Of a DNA stretch of 64,000 bases, positions 1-14,945 are shown in pieces; the first letter of the stretch is position 1; the number at the start of each line of letters is the position of its first letter. The position numbers and the translations under genes are program-made. The notes below the pieces were generated by a model that was not told the origin of the DNA, ran no database searches, and saw only the letters and a program-made list of their open reading frames with translations. The stretch is from Lineus longissimus (Eukaryota > Nemertea > Pilidiophora > Heteronemertea > Lineidae), in NCBI RefSeq assembly GCF_910592395.1, contig NC_088310.1, forward strand, positions 7,819,501-7,883,500, written 5' to 3'.

Positions 1-1289
1 TTACCTCACCTTGCAAGCCTCATCTTGAGATGTCACTGCTGTTATTTTGACCAATTAGAGGGACTCCATCAGTGAGCAGCTGGCACGAAGGCATGGTCAG
101 CGACAAGTTTCCGTCCCTGACGACACGACGGATGGTATGTTGCGAAGGATTTGGCCCTGGGGCGTTACGAAACACTTTCGGGTCGGGTATACTTATTGGT
201 ATAGAGACGGACGGATCCACAATAGGCGGTCAAGCAAGGCTCCCCAAACAGCGAGTTGAACCCCCCCCGGATGTTCAACTTAGTTCAGTTTCTAGCGCAG
301 GGATTTGAGGCAGAGTGCCTGCTTATTGAGAAATTTGAAAAGTATTCCAGAGGTGCTTTCATACCCTCAAGATTGAGAATATGATAGTACATGTACCTCT
401 TGAATGTTTGTTTGATTTCTTGTACTTTTCTTGCATATTTTGCCTCAAATTCCTATGGTTTCTATCACTGACTTTGCCACTACCTCACCTCACGGTAAAG
501 GACACGCCCTGAGCTGTACATGTATTCAAGTTGCTAACGAGGCCATTCACACACCGAGCACCTCAACGGCAGTCAACTAACCCAATCAGTGGGCACAAAT
601 TGGTTCAAAAATCAACCAATAATTGTAAATTTTCCGAAGTATTTCATGATAATGTCGTTAACAGAATCACCACTACGAGTCTACTATTCATAATGTTCTA
701 ATGAAGGAAGGTATTTCTTGTTGGCGCGACTCCAGCTGCGTGTGATGATGCGGTCACCTCTGGGGACGGACTCTTCATACATGACTATATTAGACCTGAA
801 CGGTTTCTGTCAATAATAATTCAAATTCCATTGTTGCCTTAGGCTTCGTCTCGTCACAACCACCCTTCAAGCTCATTGGGTCTTATTTGATATCGGAATC
901 ACTCGGTCAGTAAATGACTGCTGATTGGACAAGTCGCCAGCCGAAGCTAAAAGCATTGAAAATACATTTTAAAGTCATGCAAAATTGGCTCTACCTCTTT
1001 TTAGAATGCACCACAAAGGTACAATATCACAAACAATTCAAGGTACTGCCTACTTCCATCAAACAAGGGTTGTTGTAAACCAAAAGGATTGGAGAGACTG
1101 CATGATCATGACGCATATAGATTATTTGAGAAGACACCCTGTGATCGGACAATGTCAAATAAATTGGGAAAACCAGGAGTTGTGACACTCACCATAAGGG
1201 GTTTTCTGGTTTGCCAAAATATCGTCATCTGACTTTAACCCCAATCTATCCTGAAACCATTCAGCAGAACTCAGAGGAGCTGCTCAAAC

Positions 1290-1440
1290 AGCACGGCCAC
1301 CTGGGCAATTTTCACCAGTAACCACTCGTGCACCTAGATGGAGTATGGCATATAGACCTGCCTCGTGTCTCATGCCGACAGTACGGATCGAACCAAAGAC
1401 CTCATGACTGCTAGTCAGAGACCCCGGCCACTTCACCCCC
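1290..1440 (-). mobile_element. tRNA-derived SINE-like segment
   Basis: On the minus strand the segment carries ggtttgg-like text running into ggttcgatcc, which matches a polymerase III B box. It is preceded by gtctctgactagcagtcatg, as in the D-arm/anticodon half of a degraded tRNA. No cloverleaf closes, so it is read as a SINE remnant and not a tRNA gene. Boundaries are approximate. Confidence 0.4.
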
Positions 1441-1960
1441 ATTGGTCTACATTTCTGAACAGTTGTGTGTGCTCTTTCTCTTATATCAAACAAATTAACC
1501 ACAAGAACATCCGTCAAAGATTAAATCAACTGCAGAGGACAATCTCAGCCAAAGTGCGTATGAAATTTCAAAGATGGTAATTAAAATACATATACCTTGT
1601 TGGATTGTCTGCAGGAACAATGAGAATTTTATTGGAACAGATTGATGTGTGATGGTCTTCTTATCTGAATGTGATCAAGGTGAATGAAAGTTATCTACAT
1701 GCTTCCAACCCAGGTAGCAGGCTAACCAAATGGCTAAAAACATGGGGATTTGCCGGTGATGAAATCCATCAGAAAATTGTAAATGAAAACTGTAATTGAC
1801 CAAATACAAAAGGATTTGCGTTTCATTTGTTTTATTCTCCATCTTAGTCAGATAGCTATTCATGATGACAATAGTACAACTTGAATTTACAGGATTGGAC
1901 ACACCAATGAGACCAACAGCATATGGCCTAAAGGTGAATGTACACAGACAGTACATATAA

Positions 1961-2160
1961 ATACAGTCGTACCTCTCTATTAAGGACATCCTTCAAATTA
2001 ACAAATTCTGTCCTCATTAGAGGGATGTCCTGATTACAGAGGTCTTTTTGAATGTAAAAAACAGCTTTGGAATGAAAATCTGAGTCCTTTATAGAGTTTG
2101 TCCCCAATGGGAGCTTGTCCCTAATAGAGAGGTGTCCGCTAAGAGAGGTTCCACTGTACT
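1961..2160. mobile_element. Foldback/MITE-like element, copy 1
   Basis: The left end reads tacagtcgtacctctctatt and the right end, reverse-complemented, reads tacagtggaacctctcttag, so the element has imperfect terminal inverted repeats. The interior repeats motifs such as aggacat and ctctctattaag. The same ends recur at 23790-24048, showing a dispersed family. There is no coding capacity, so it is probably a non-autonomous DNA transposon. Confidence 0.6.
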
Positions 2161-3005
2161 GTGAAACTGAACAGGAGCATTACGTTTTTCTAGATGGCAG
2201 CAGGACTTCTGTTGTGATGAATTTCACAACAGGACTTCAACTTTTTAACTTGTGACAGCAACTGACCAAGTATACAGGACAGCACCTAACAGGACAGCAC
2301 CTAACCATGTTTACAGCAGGACAGCACCTGACCAAGTTTACAGCAATTGAATTTCTGCATATAAATATTGTTAAGTGTCTATAACACGTAGAAGAACTGA
2401 CACTGCTAACTTTAAAGAAAACCTTTATGTTTAAACAAATCATTCTCCTTACACATGTACATGTTTGATGAAAAGTTAAGTTATCTACCCCTCATAAACT
2501 TCCTTCATGTCCTTTCTTTCTGGACACATTCTCATCAGCTGTCATATTCATGGAAAAATGCTGTCTTTTTTCAAGTTTAACAAACCCTAAAGATGTTCCT
2601 TTGAGATCGGTAGAGTCATTGGCTGAGATTAATTGCGACAATGATCTAAGAATAAAATTCACCACTTTATTTTCCTTTGATGTGACTGACTTTCAAGATG
2701 CATGTCAATAAAGTAAGAAAAAACATCTTTTACATATTTTTCCAAGAGCTACAACATCAATCGGACAAATTAATCCATACTTCTTGAACACTGTCACAGA
2801 GAATCTCCAACCTTAATTCCAAAAAAAATCATCTGACATATCGATGGCAGCATTTTCTGCTGCAAAAATGTACCTTGAGTTAACGTTTGAAGCTCTGCGA
2901 AAAAAGTACTTTTCCTCCACTGACAGTCGTTGATAACATTACTCATCTTTTTATAAAACAAAATGCCTCGTTGACCGTGTAATAGGCAGACGCATGTAGA
3001 AAATA

Positions 3006-3011
3006 TTTATT
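3006..3011 (-). terminator. Candidate polyadenylation signal of POLR2G
   Basis: AATAAA on the minus strand, about 70 nt downstream of the POLR2G stop codon. A short 3' UTR of this size is typical. The cleavage site itself cannot be seen. Confidence 0.5.
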
Positions 3012-3078
3012 GATTTATATACAGATGAACACGATAAGCGAGTCGTTCTGTCTCCGCAATGTGATGCGCCAATCCCCA

Positions 3079-6065
<2,987 letters not shown>

Positions 6066-6379
6066 TGTTTATTTGACAACGATATCTGTGAAAACCGGCA
6101 TGAAACAAAGATGATAGCAACGAATTCTACAATCTCGATGCGTAAATCAGCATTAAAATAAATTTTAACCATAAACCGAGTTTAATAGAATAATATTATC
6201 AATTGATAGCCATTGTACACCTTTATTGATAAAATCTTGATTTTTAATGTATCGCATATCCTCTAGATAATTTTCTTTGCTCATCGTATTTTGTACGAAT
6301 CGAAAAATATGCTAGCTCTGAATGTTCATGTTCCTTTCAGAATTTTTCCAAATTATGCATTGCTAAAAACCCTCACAGC
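6066..6379. promoter_or_regulatory. Putative bidirectional promoter, POLR2G / MRPL4
   Basis: Only 314 bp separate the divergent start codons of POLR2G (minus) and MRPL4 (plus), so this stretch must contain both 5' UTRs and presumably a shared core promoter. I see no convincing TATA box placed for either gene. The region is AT-rich and not an obvious CpG island. Assignment rests on geometry alone. Confidence 0.6.
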
Positions 6380-9300
6380 ATGAATCCCTTTCTTTTGATT
6401 CGACCCACGGAGCGTAGTCTAGCACGCTTGATCAGTTCCTACTGTTTAAAGGTAAATTTAATTTCACTGATTGCTGACAGATGAGTTATATCAGCTGAAA
6501 CTTATTTTTTTATTTAAGGTACTCTTTTTTCGCCAGTACCCCCAACCAACTGATTTTCTCCATTTTCTTCATCATCATTTCCAGTCTAACATGATGGGCA
6601 TTTTGATTCAAAATGTCTGAGACAAGATGTCAAAGCTGTATGAGATCATTTGTGATGGCCTTTCAACCAGAAATAAGGAAAGCGTCCTCTCATTTGATTC
6701 TTGACTAGGCCTACAGACAAGCTGTCAAGGACGAAGGTCAAGAACTAAACATCACTAGGCCTATGCTAGTTGACAATGATGTTGTACTGACACTGACAGC
6801 AATATGGTGTTTCATTATTATTTCATTCCCAGAAAATTGCCCAAGGATTAAACAACTCCAACTATGTACTTACCAAAATCACATCCTGGCTCCAGGTGTA
6901 AAATATTCCTCTCGAAATGTTTTTGTTGATATCTTGGCAAGAGAAGAGCATTCTATCTAATTCTCCTTTCCTTTTTACTTCAGTGCCGTTGTCAAATTTC
7001 GACGGGTGCTACACAGTTCCAAAACATTGATGGTGCTACTCCAGTGGATTCTACTCCTGATGGTGTGTATTAAAAAATCAACAAGTTATATGAAAACATA
7101 GACTAGAGATCAAAATTTATTTCTTGGACAGGAGGTGCCTCATACCACAGTAAAATATGGTTCCTTATGGTACATCATGGTTACCTGTCATGGCTAATTT
7201 CTACATAAAATTTACTTAAAATAAAATCCTGTGAGATTTTGAGAATCCTTTGGAACAGAAATAGCCTGCCCTTTATTGTGTAACTGTAAGAACTGTTCTG
7301 ACTACTGAGCCACTCTGGGGACCAAATTGACTTTATAAATGCCACCAATATTGGAATTTAAATATTGCTTTGAAAATGGTATCGCCTTATATTCCAGTGT
7401 CAGAAATTGCAGCAAGACCGCCACTGCCGATTCTCACATCAAGGAAGCTGAACCACATGCCTGCGAACAGACCTGCCAAACAAGCTTGGTTAGAAACGCT
7501 CGGCACAATAGAGGACGAAAAACTAGGCATTGTTGATCTGCACCCTGATATATTTGCGACATTTCCAAGGTATGGCTTGGTATTTGAATTAAGGAAGAGT
7601 ATTCGTGTCTTGAAATAAAAGACTGCATTCTGGTTTGAAAATATCAAGTCCGAGTCATATTTTCAAATCAAAAGATATTTGTAGGGCCTGTTGAAACAAA
7701 TAAACGTTACGTGAGCTGTTGTAATTTTACAACCATAAACTACAGCAGAAATCAATCTATTAAAGTTAAAACGCAGATGTTACTTTGTAGCTGAGCCTCT
7801 TATCTAAGATTGGCCACTTTTCTTTCAGAACTGATCTGATCCAGCAAAATATAAAATGGCAACAGAGATACCGAAAAGTGGTAAGTAAGACACTATTTGA
7901 TTCACTGGTGCATGAAAGTATCGATCTTCGCCAGTATGGTTATTTTGACTTTAACCCATTTACAAATTCTGGATGCAAGTATTTCTTAGAAGGTTATATT
8001 GTAATATGTAATAAAGCAGCAGAATAATATGTAGCTTGATTGTCTGATCATGGCAGTAACTTTTCTTATTTCAATGAGAATAAGGTGACTTGTCCAAGAT
8101 CACAAACATACAAGCCTTCTCTACATTGGAAATCTTTAAAATCAATCAATTTATGTTCCAGGACTATCGCTTTACACGAAATCGCGCTGAGATGCCTGGG
8201 GGTGGCCGGAAGCCTTGGCCACAGAAGGGAACTGGTCGTGCAAGACACGGCAGTATCAGGTCCCCATTGTGGATTAGAGGTATGCCGCTAATGGTGCATT
8301 TCTTTAACGACACGTTATTCAGGTTTTTGGGAATAAATTGTGCCAGGGAACCTGTGAGCTGTGACCGACTTCGATGTGAAAGACATGTTTCAATCATGAA
8401 ATGATGTCAGTGCATATCATGATACAATGAACTAAGGCATATTTGAGATTAGCCCCAACAGATGGCCAGTGTATATTCCATAAACAAACTTCTCCCCTGT
8501 GAGTTATCATTCAGGCCTGAAGACAAGCTTTACGTATACCATCATTGCCAGGTGCAAAATGGCTCCTTGATGGAGAGGAGCAAGAAAGGATAAGTTCCTT
8601 GCTCGAGGACATTGAACTTCCAAACCATTTTCATCTTCTGTGAACTAAGTGATGTATCTAGTAATTTTCATATTTCAGGTGGAGTATGTCATGGTCCCCG
8701 CGGTCCTATATCTGACTTTTACATGCCGCATAAGAGTGTCCGGGTGTATGGCTTACGAAGCTGCCTCTCTATAAAGCTGGCTCAGGCAAGTATTTCGTAA
8801 AGATTTATGATTTTTTTTGTGTTTTTGGAGTCATTAATTTTGGAAAAGTAATATCAAGTCATTCAGTGTTTCAGCTCGGGGATATGAGTAATTTCATTAA
8901 AAATTTGAAAGAAATTTCTCGTCTGCCTACGACGTTATAATTTTGCTTGTCAATTTCAGGATGATCTCCATATTGTGGACTCCTTAGACATACCAACTGA
9001 GAACCCCAAAGTAAGTTTCAATTTTTGTGTGAGCAGTACTCTATTGCCTTTTGATGATACAAATCACTTGTCCTGACTTGCAGTTCTAATAATCTATTTG
9101 TAATCAAAAAGTTACTCTTTAGTCATCTGAAAAACATGTCAAAGCTATGTGTATCTCAAGTAGTTTTGACCAAGTTTGTCTGTCTCTTCTGTTATGAAAA
9201 TGGTTTAGGTTGCATATTTTGTAACAGTGCATATGCGACCGACTCTCACATTAGAATAGCCTGCAAGAAATAGTTTACCGTCACATCACGTCACGTAAGA

Positions 9301-9770
9301 AATGCCATAACGTTAATTCTTTCCGTGTCTTTTGCAGTATATTGAAGACCTAATAGAATCAAGGAACTGGGGGCTCTCCGTGTTATTCATAGATGAGTAT
9401 GTTAACATTTTTACATCTTTCATCATAAATGCGACGTTTACATTAGTTCTTGACAAATTTATCAGATGGCGAGAAAATTGGCCTTGCCTATTGATCATGT
9501 GATGAAATGGGACGTTATAGATACAGTTTGACTCACATCTCTACGCTTTCTACTTTCAGTACCGACATCATGCCCCGGAGTATCACAGGTGCAACATTAG
9601 ACATCAAACACTTCAACCTAATGCCAGTCTACGGTTTGAATTGCTACAGTATGCTCAAACATCAAACACTGGTCCTAACGCTAGCCGCCCTGGAGAAAAT
9701 CGAAGAGAAACTTTTATATCATATGCATAAGACAGACCTGATGGATGACGTCTGGGTCAGGAAACACTAA
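6380..9770 (+). CDS. MRPL4: Mitochondrial large-subunit ribosomal protein uL4m, nine exons
   Basis: uL4m is a core protein of the mitochondrial large ribosomal subunit; the family's central loop reaches the peptide exit tunnel. Coding exons are 6380-6451, 6984-7062, 7398-7569, 7829-7880, 8162-8279, 8679-8785, 8960-9010, 9338-9396 and 9560-9770, a total of 921 nt (306 aa plus stop), close to the ~311 aa of human MRPL4. Phases close at every junction. Exon 1 encodes [20 protein letters not shown], an Arg/Ser/Leu-rich stretch suited to a mitochondrial presequence; it was chosen because it ends at AAG|GTAAAT in phase 0 and joins RCQIS. Diagnostic motifs are [50 protein letters not shown] and [16 protein letters not shown]. 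The intron after exon 6 uses a GC donor. Exons 3-9 are firm; exons 1-2 are less conserved and slightly less certain. Confidence 0.94.
8786..8787 (+). other. Non-canonical GC 5' splice site
   Basis: Exon 6 of MRPL4 ends ...GCTCAG|GCAAGT, while the next exon starts at 8960 after ...tttcag. Joining them gives KLAQ|DDLH, the conserved uL4 text, in phase 0. The nearby GT at 8798 would add residues and break the frame. A GC-AG intron with a strong CAG|GCAAGT context is the only reading that fits. Confidence 0.85.
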
Positions 9771-9831
9771 AAACTTTGAACACTGCTCAGTTGACTTTTA
9801 TGGAGTGTTCAGAAAAAACCTAGCAAGTTCA

Positions 9832-9837
9832 AATAAA
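9832..9837 (+). terminator. Polyadenylation signal of MRPL4
   Basis: AATAAA 62 nt downstream of the TAA stop of MRPL4, the first such hexamer after the gene. The spacing suits a short 3' UTR. Confidence 0.7.
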
Positions 9838-12800
9838 GAGAATCTTATGCTGAAGTGAAAATATAAAGGAAGTGTTCTCGACTCATATGAAGTATGGTTT
9901 CTTAACATTTTGTAATATGTGATTGAATATCATTTCTGAAATCAATTTTGTTATTAAAGATAGGTTTTGTTTTCAAGGAAATGAAAAGTAATAGTTTTCA
10001 CTTTTGTTCATTCCTGCAAATAAGTCTCTTGATGTGTTTCGTTTTGGAAACAGTCCATAAACATTTTGTTGTAGTGCAGCAGGGGGAAAAAATGTCGGAC
10101 AGAACATGCCACCTGCCAAACCTACAATCCATGAAAAACTAAATTCCTGCATATTTGTTTATGTCGAGACACATTTATCTTGTCTGGCCACCCAGGCATC
10201 TAATTTTTTACCTCTTGCCAATCTCCACAGAGTGTCTTCCTCCCCGACAAAATATCAGAAATTAGTAAAGGTTGTAATGCCACCAGCCAGAATTATTTCC
10301 CCATCTTGAAAAGAACAAAGTACTACTTAAATGCAATATTCCCAAAGGTGTCATTGTAACAGGCCACTAAATGGGAGTACGAATTCTCCATTGGATTGTC
10401 CTTGGACCAATAAAGTCAAGGAAGACCAACCCGCCTTATCAGACCTATAACATAAACATAAAGCACCAGAACCCCTAATGCTGGCGTAAAAGCAACTTAG
10501 TCCTTGCATAGACCCTCATGGTGACAAGATATTCTCTCCAATGCAACCTTAATAGAAAGGCAGGAAGTTGCTTTACCCTTTTCTCATCAAATTCTCGTAC
10601 TAAAATTATCTATTTTTGACGTTTTTTGCCCTCCTACGGGTTGAGTATTAGCGGACAGAATTGGGCTTAAATTTCCTACTTCAGATTTACACTTGAGCTG
10701 CAAGTCCACCCTGAGCAGAAATCTTGAGTCGAACACCATATGTTTGATCCCCTACTGGTGAAATTGAGACCTCGGGGGTCATATTTCTCATCTTGGCATG
10801 TTCTCCAGGCAACACGAGTACCGTAATGGAAATAAGTGTTAGATATGGATTGTACAGTGATGATTGCTGGTGAAAGGGTTAATGCATGTGACGATCTATT
10901 TGTTGATGTAGCCCGATATGACCCTTTGTCGACTCTAGGATTTCATAAGTAGGAGGCATTGAAACCGCACCATGCACTTTACATCTGATTGAACTTTCAC
11001 CTAAAGGAGGTTGGGGATATGTAAACATTCTGAGCTCTATAATTGACAAGGGGAACCCATTGTTTGGGCGGGAACCAAAATCACCAACATGAAGCTTTAG
11101 GGAGCTATTAAAGACCTGCACCAAACGACATATTCTGTTGTGGCGCGTGACCCGAGGACATGATGGTTACAAAAAACTGACGCAAAAGAAGTATAAAGTA
11201 AATGTTACCCGTCGCAGCAATACAAGACCCATGTTTCACAGAAGATGAGCCTAAATATGACACCAGGAGACAATGTTGTCACCCAATGTATGACTTGAGA
11301 TTACGTCACTGCCAGCAAGCTAATTAAGGATACTGACAACGCTTGTGGCAGATAGCCTGCATCACTGTAGCATAGCATTTTTGAGATCCAGTCAAAAAAG
11401 TAACAATCTCAAGAAAACCATGGATCAAGAGTAAAGAATTTTTTGATCAGAGATAATGGAAGAAATTTACGCACTCTGATATCACAAAAAGTAGACAAGT
11501 GAAATGAACAACCAGTCCATCTCATCCTGTAAAGATCAGAGCGACATTCGCCTGGTTTTGCTGCGACAGGTCACAAATGTACTTCACCAACCATGGATTG
11601 TGCATACTTTACTGTGCCCGGAAGGAGAATAAGACTTTACTAACCTCCACCATCCTGAACGTCTTGCCTGTAAGCCTTCACCACACGCAGGTAATATACT
11701 CGGCAGACAAAGCATTTTCTTCTCCGTTTTGAGTCAGACCTCGGAATGCAGAATTAACGCCATCTCGAAGAAGTCTGCAGCCGAGTAATGGCACTGATCG
11801 TTTCCACTTACTTGTCGATTTCAGAATGATCATTGGAATCACGAAAGAAATGTCACAATCATTATTTTTTTAACAAAATGCCACCAGATATTCGATCATA
11901 CGGTCAGTCACTGGTGTAAAGTCTATATGTTCTTGCCTCTATGACTGTCCACACCAATGCCGTGCAGGCCTATGACAAGATAACACCAAGCCACATCACA
12001 GGCCTCTAGGGGTCAATCGTCTCTTTTACAAATGACACTTTCAGTTCTTTGGAAACTGATTCATTTGAAAGATGATCTGATAATGAGGTAATCGAGATTG
12101 TTACCAAGTTGTTATCAGAACATAACCAGAATGACATAACACTTCTAGGCCTATTTCAAATTTGCTAAATTTAACCTTCTTGATTCCAGATGACCCTAGA
12201 CTGAGGTTATGCAACGGGGATGTAACATCTATAAATCATTGCAAAAATAACTAAGAAAAAGCGCTTTTATTTTTAATTGAAAATATTTTATTCTCCACAT
12301 TACGCAATTTGAATTCCACTTTCTTTAAGTGCCCGCTACCGTAAGCCAACAAAATTTTACATGCGTTTTTATTTTTGCGGATTTTTGGGACGGACTTATG
12401 GAGGTTGAACACACAGACAGCGAGATTCAAGAAATATGAGATGCAATGGGCTAAAGTGAGGCAAAACCGGGGTGATGAAGGATATGGAATGGTTCTGGTA
12501 TTACATTTAGACCTACAAGCAAACAAACTTCACTGAAATCAACCCCCATGAGTCAATTTTGCCCCTAATATGGCATTTAATGACATCAAAGACATACAAT
12601 ATATACATAGATGCTAACTTAAAGTGAAGATTCACACTAAGACACAGAAAAACAAAAGCGTGAAATGACATTTTCGTTTCACATTCTCAAACAAATTAAT
12701 GAGTGCCAACTCTGGTTAACTCATGTCATATACTCATTTAAGAGCAACCAACCTAAAGCAGAAATTTTTATAATATTTTCTGATCTTCTTTAACATAACA

Positions 12801-14411
12801 CATGTATCACACCGTTATATCAGTAGTTAAACTACTGGTTATATCAGGCGGGATATCATGATACAATTGCCAACGACATTTTTTCTCAGACGAGCAAGAA
12901 AATAACATAAAATTCAGAAATAGGATTTTTCCATCGCTGATCACTATCAAAGAATATACGATTCAATTGTCCAGACAACGTACGTGAGCTGCATATTCCT
13001 CACAGTATTATATGAAGTTGTAAACGGTCGAACAAAGTGCCCCATAGCGGCAAATGCAATTAGTCTGATCTTATATGGCACATCGGAAATGAAAACAAAC
13101 AAAAACAATTGCTCTTGATAAGCGGCAGTATTCTTTATAAACTTTCGCAGGCATCTTATTTTGTCCTGCAGATTTCAAAGAGTCAACTCATCTCACCATC
13201 GCTAGGCTTAATCTAATTGGTAAACGGAAATATTTTCCACTCCAGCCAACTCGGCATCATGAAACAACAAAATTTATGATGTCAGGACGACATCCCCACA
13301 CCGATCAAACTCCACATAAAAACAAACAAACAAAAGTATTAACTTGCATAAGAGTATGCTGTATTATTTATAAGATTAAAGCTCATTTGCTTTTCAAGAA
13401 AAGTCTCACTATAAACGAACAGAAGCAATAATTCAAACATGTATGAACGAAACGTATACACGTAGCATCATTTTACGAGACATTAGCTTGAAAATCTTAA
13501 TATGAAATTCTTGCAGTCAACTGGTAAAATGAACTTTACACTGGGTTATTTCATCCCCTGTACAACTTTAGCCGTGTTTTGCCTTCAGAAAAATCTTTTT
13601 CGTCATATACATGATATACCAACTACTAACTAAGATTTCAATAATATTTACTTCAATGATATATATATACAGTTTAGCACAGTAACAGTTTAGCGCAGTA
13701 ACATATAATTCACCAAAGTATATTTATACAGATCAGCTGTTTTGCCTTCTAGGCATGGCAATAGATACTCACAAAATATCGATTATTTTGAAATACAGGT
13801 CAACAAAGGTATACGTGTATGTACATTTCATGGCACAAATTTATTATTAATAGACCAAAGAAATGGCAATTTTCGCATGGTCCCTTCAGCTCCTCAAAAC
13901 TTGATTAAAATACAAACTTTCACCAATTTTAAACAAAATCATTCCTGAAGCAAATATCTGCTTTCACTTAGCTACCATGTAACTTTTTATTCCCTTTCAC
14001 CCATATGATTTCAGAAATATGAACCAAATAAACAACAAAAATCCTTCTATCATCACATACATAATAAGCAAAATCCTAGTCGTACCATCCCTTAGTCTCC
14101 ATTTTGTCATTATATGACTGACTACCTCACTAAACATATCACCAAGCAAGAAAGTATACTTTCATTTGGATTCCTTACCCCAAGTACTATAACCTTACTA
14201 AAAGTGATACCACATTTTTTTCAGAAACTGTCAGCGCTGCTAAAATTGTCCAAAGGACAATCAAAATAAACGCTCTGATTATCTTAACACACAATAAGCC
14301 ATCTCTTTTTGACTGAGATTTAAAGTAAGCATTAGTGATGTCCTCACCTGTCAATTAACATGATTAAGTAGTAAATTCTTCGATTAGATATCACGCGCAT
14401 GTAATCAATAG
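9838..14411. other. Intergenic region between convergent MRPL4 and nesprin genes
   Basis: I see no conserved protein, RNA gene or ordered repeat in this 4.6 kb. Open frames are short, lack splice context and resemble nothing I know. Part of the right side may be a longer alternative 3' UTR of the nesprin gene, since TTTATT (AATAAA on the minus strand) also occurs near 13986. Confidence 0.5.
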
Positions 14412-14417
14412 TTTATT
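14412..14417 (-). terminator. Candidate polyadenylation signal of the nesprin gene
   Basis: AATAAA on the minus strand about 310 nt after the KASH stop codon. It is the first perfect hexamer in that direction. Use is inferred and later sites are possible. Confidence 0.4.
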
Positions 14418-14540
14418 GTCAGGATGAATTCCCGTTCCATACATGTAACAAATTCGTCACATTGTATGTCTTGTACCTTTCGTAATACTGAACTCATCTT
14501 CCAGCTTTGAAGTATCATGATATCCGTCTTCGAATACCCT

Positions 14541-14664
14541 TCAAAATAATCCTGATTACAGCATTTGTGAGTTCTGGAACTGACGGTGGTCCATAAGGCC
14601 ACTACAGCATCAGATCCACTGACATTGTTAAGCTCTAAATTGGTGGTTGTCAATAAAGCCAATA
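14541..14664 (-). repeat. Degenerate copies of the KASH-tail sequence in the 3' UTR
   Basis: Read on the minus strand, 14626-14541 aligns along about 80 nt with the end of the KASH exon and its flank (14774-14697). Both contain gatgctg, tggcct..ggaccaccg, cacaaat.ctgt.atcagga in the same order and spacing. In the matching frame the copy reads DLML, a stop, then WPYGPPS, a decayed version of the KASH terminus. A second, shorter copy at 14664-14631 reads ttggctttattgacaaccacc and aatttag. These are tandem duplications of the gene's last coding bases, now non-coding. Confidence 0.75.
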
Positions 14665-14725
14665 TAACACCTTATCCTAACTTCAATCTCCCTCACATTG
14701 TCCTGATAACAGAATTTGTGAAATT

Positions 14726-14945
14726 CTAAATCGGTGGTGGTCCGTGAGGCCAATTCAGCATCGGGTCCAACGACTTCCTGAAGTTGTTCATCAAGACGCA
14801 ACTGTAGTCATCCTCACACATCGGGACGAGGCAGGCGACACCCAGCAGCACCAACATCAGCATCTGGAGAGGCAGCGCGGCTCGGAAGACACGAGATAGG
14901 AAGCGTCGATGGTAGGGGAGAGACTCAAGGCCCACTATGCCGGCA
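14726..14945 (-). CDS. SYNE1: Nesprin exon 39: KASH domain and stop
   Basis: The exon starts after ttcttgcag in phase 2 and ends in TAG at 14728-14726. It encodes [20 protein letters not shown], a transmembrane segment ([20 protein letters not shown]) and a 30-residue lumenal peptide containing EDDYSC, NNF and P at -11, ending GPPPI. Cys lies at -23 from the terminus, the position that forms a disulfide with SUN proteins in vertebrate nesprins. The basic RRFLSRVFR preceding the membrane segment matches the family. This exon alone fixes the gene's identity and its 3' end. Confidence 0.97.

Larger units (their letters stand above)
1..3005. other. Intergenic stretch, no supported gene
   Basis: No reading frame here shows family resemblance or flanking splice sites that I can support. 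It holds a SINE-like segment (1290-1440), a foldback element (1961-2160) and a tiny 15-bp tandem repeat (2276-2332, unit aggacagcacctaac, two adjacent copies and a third nearby). The rest is AT-rich DNA in which I see nothing. Confidence 0.6.

Noticed and set aside
12251-12526. 91-codon minus-strand frame in the MRPL4-nesprin gap
   Set aside because: No resemblance to known proteins and composition like neighbouring AT-rich DNA.
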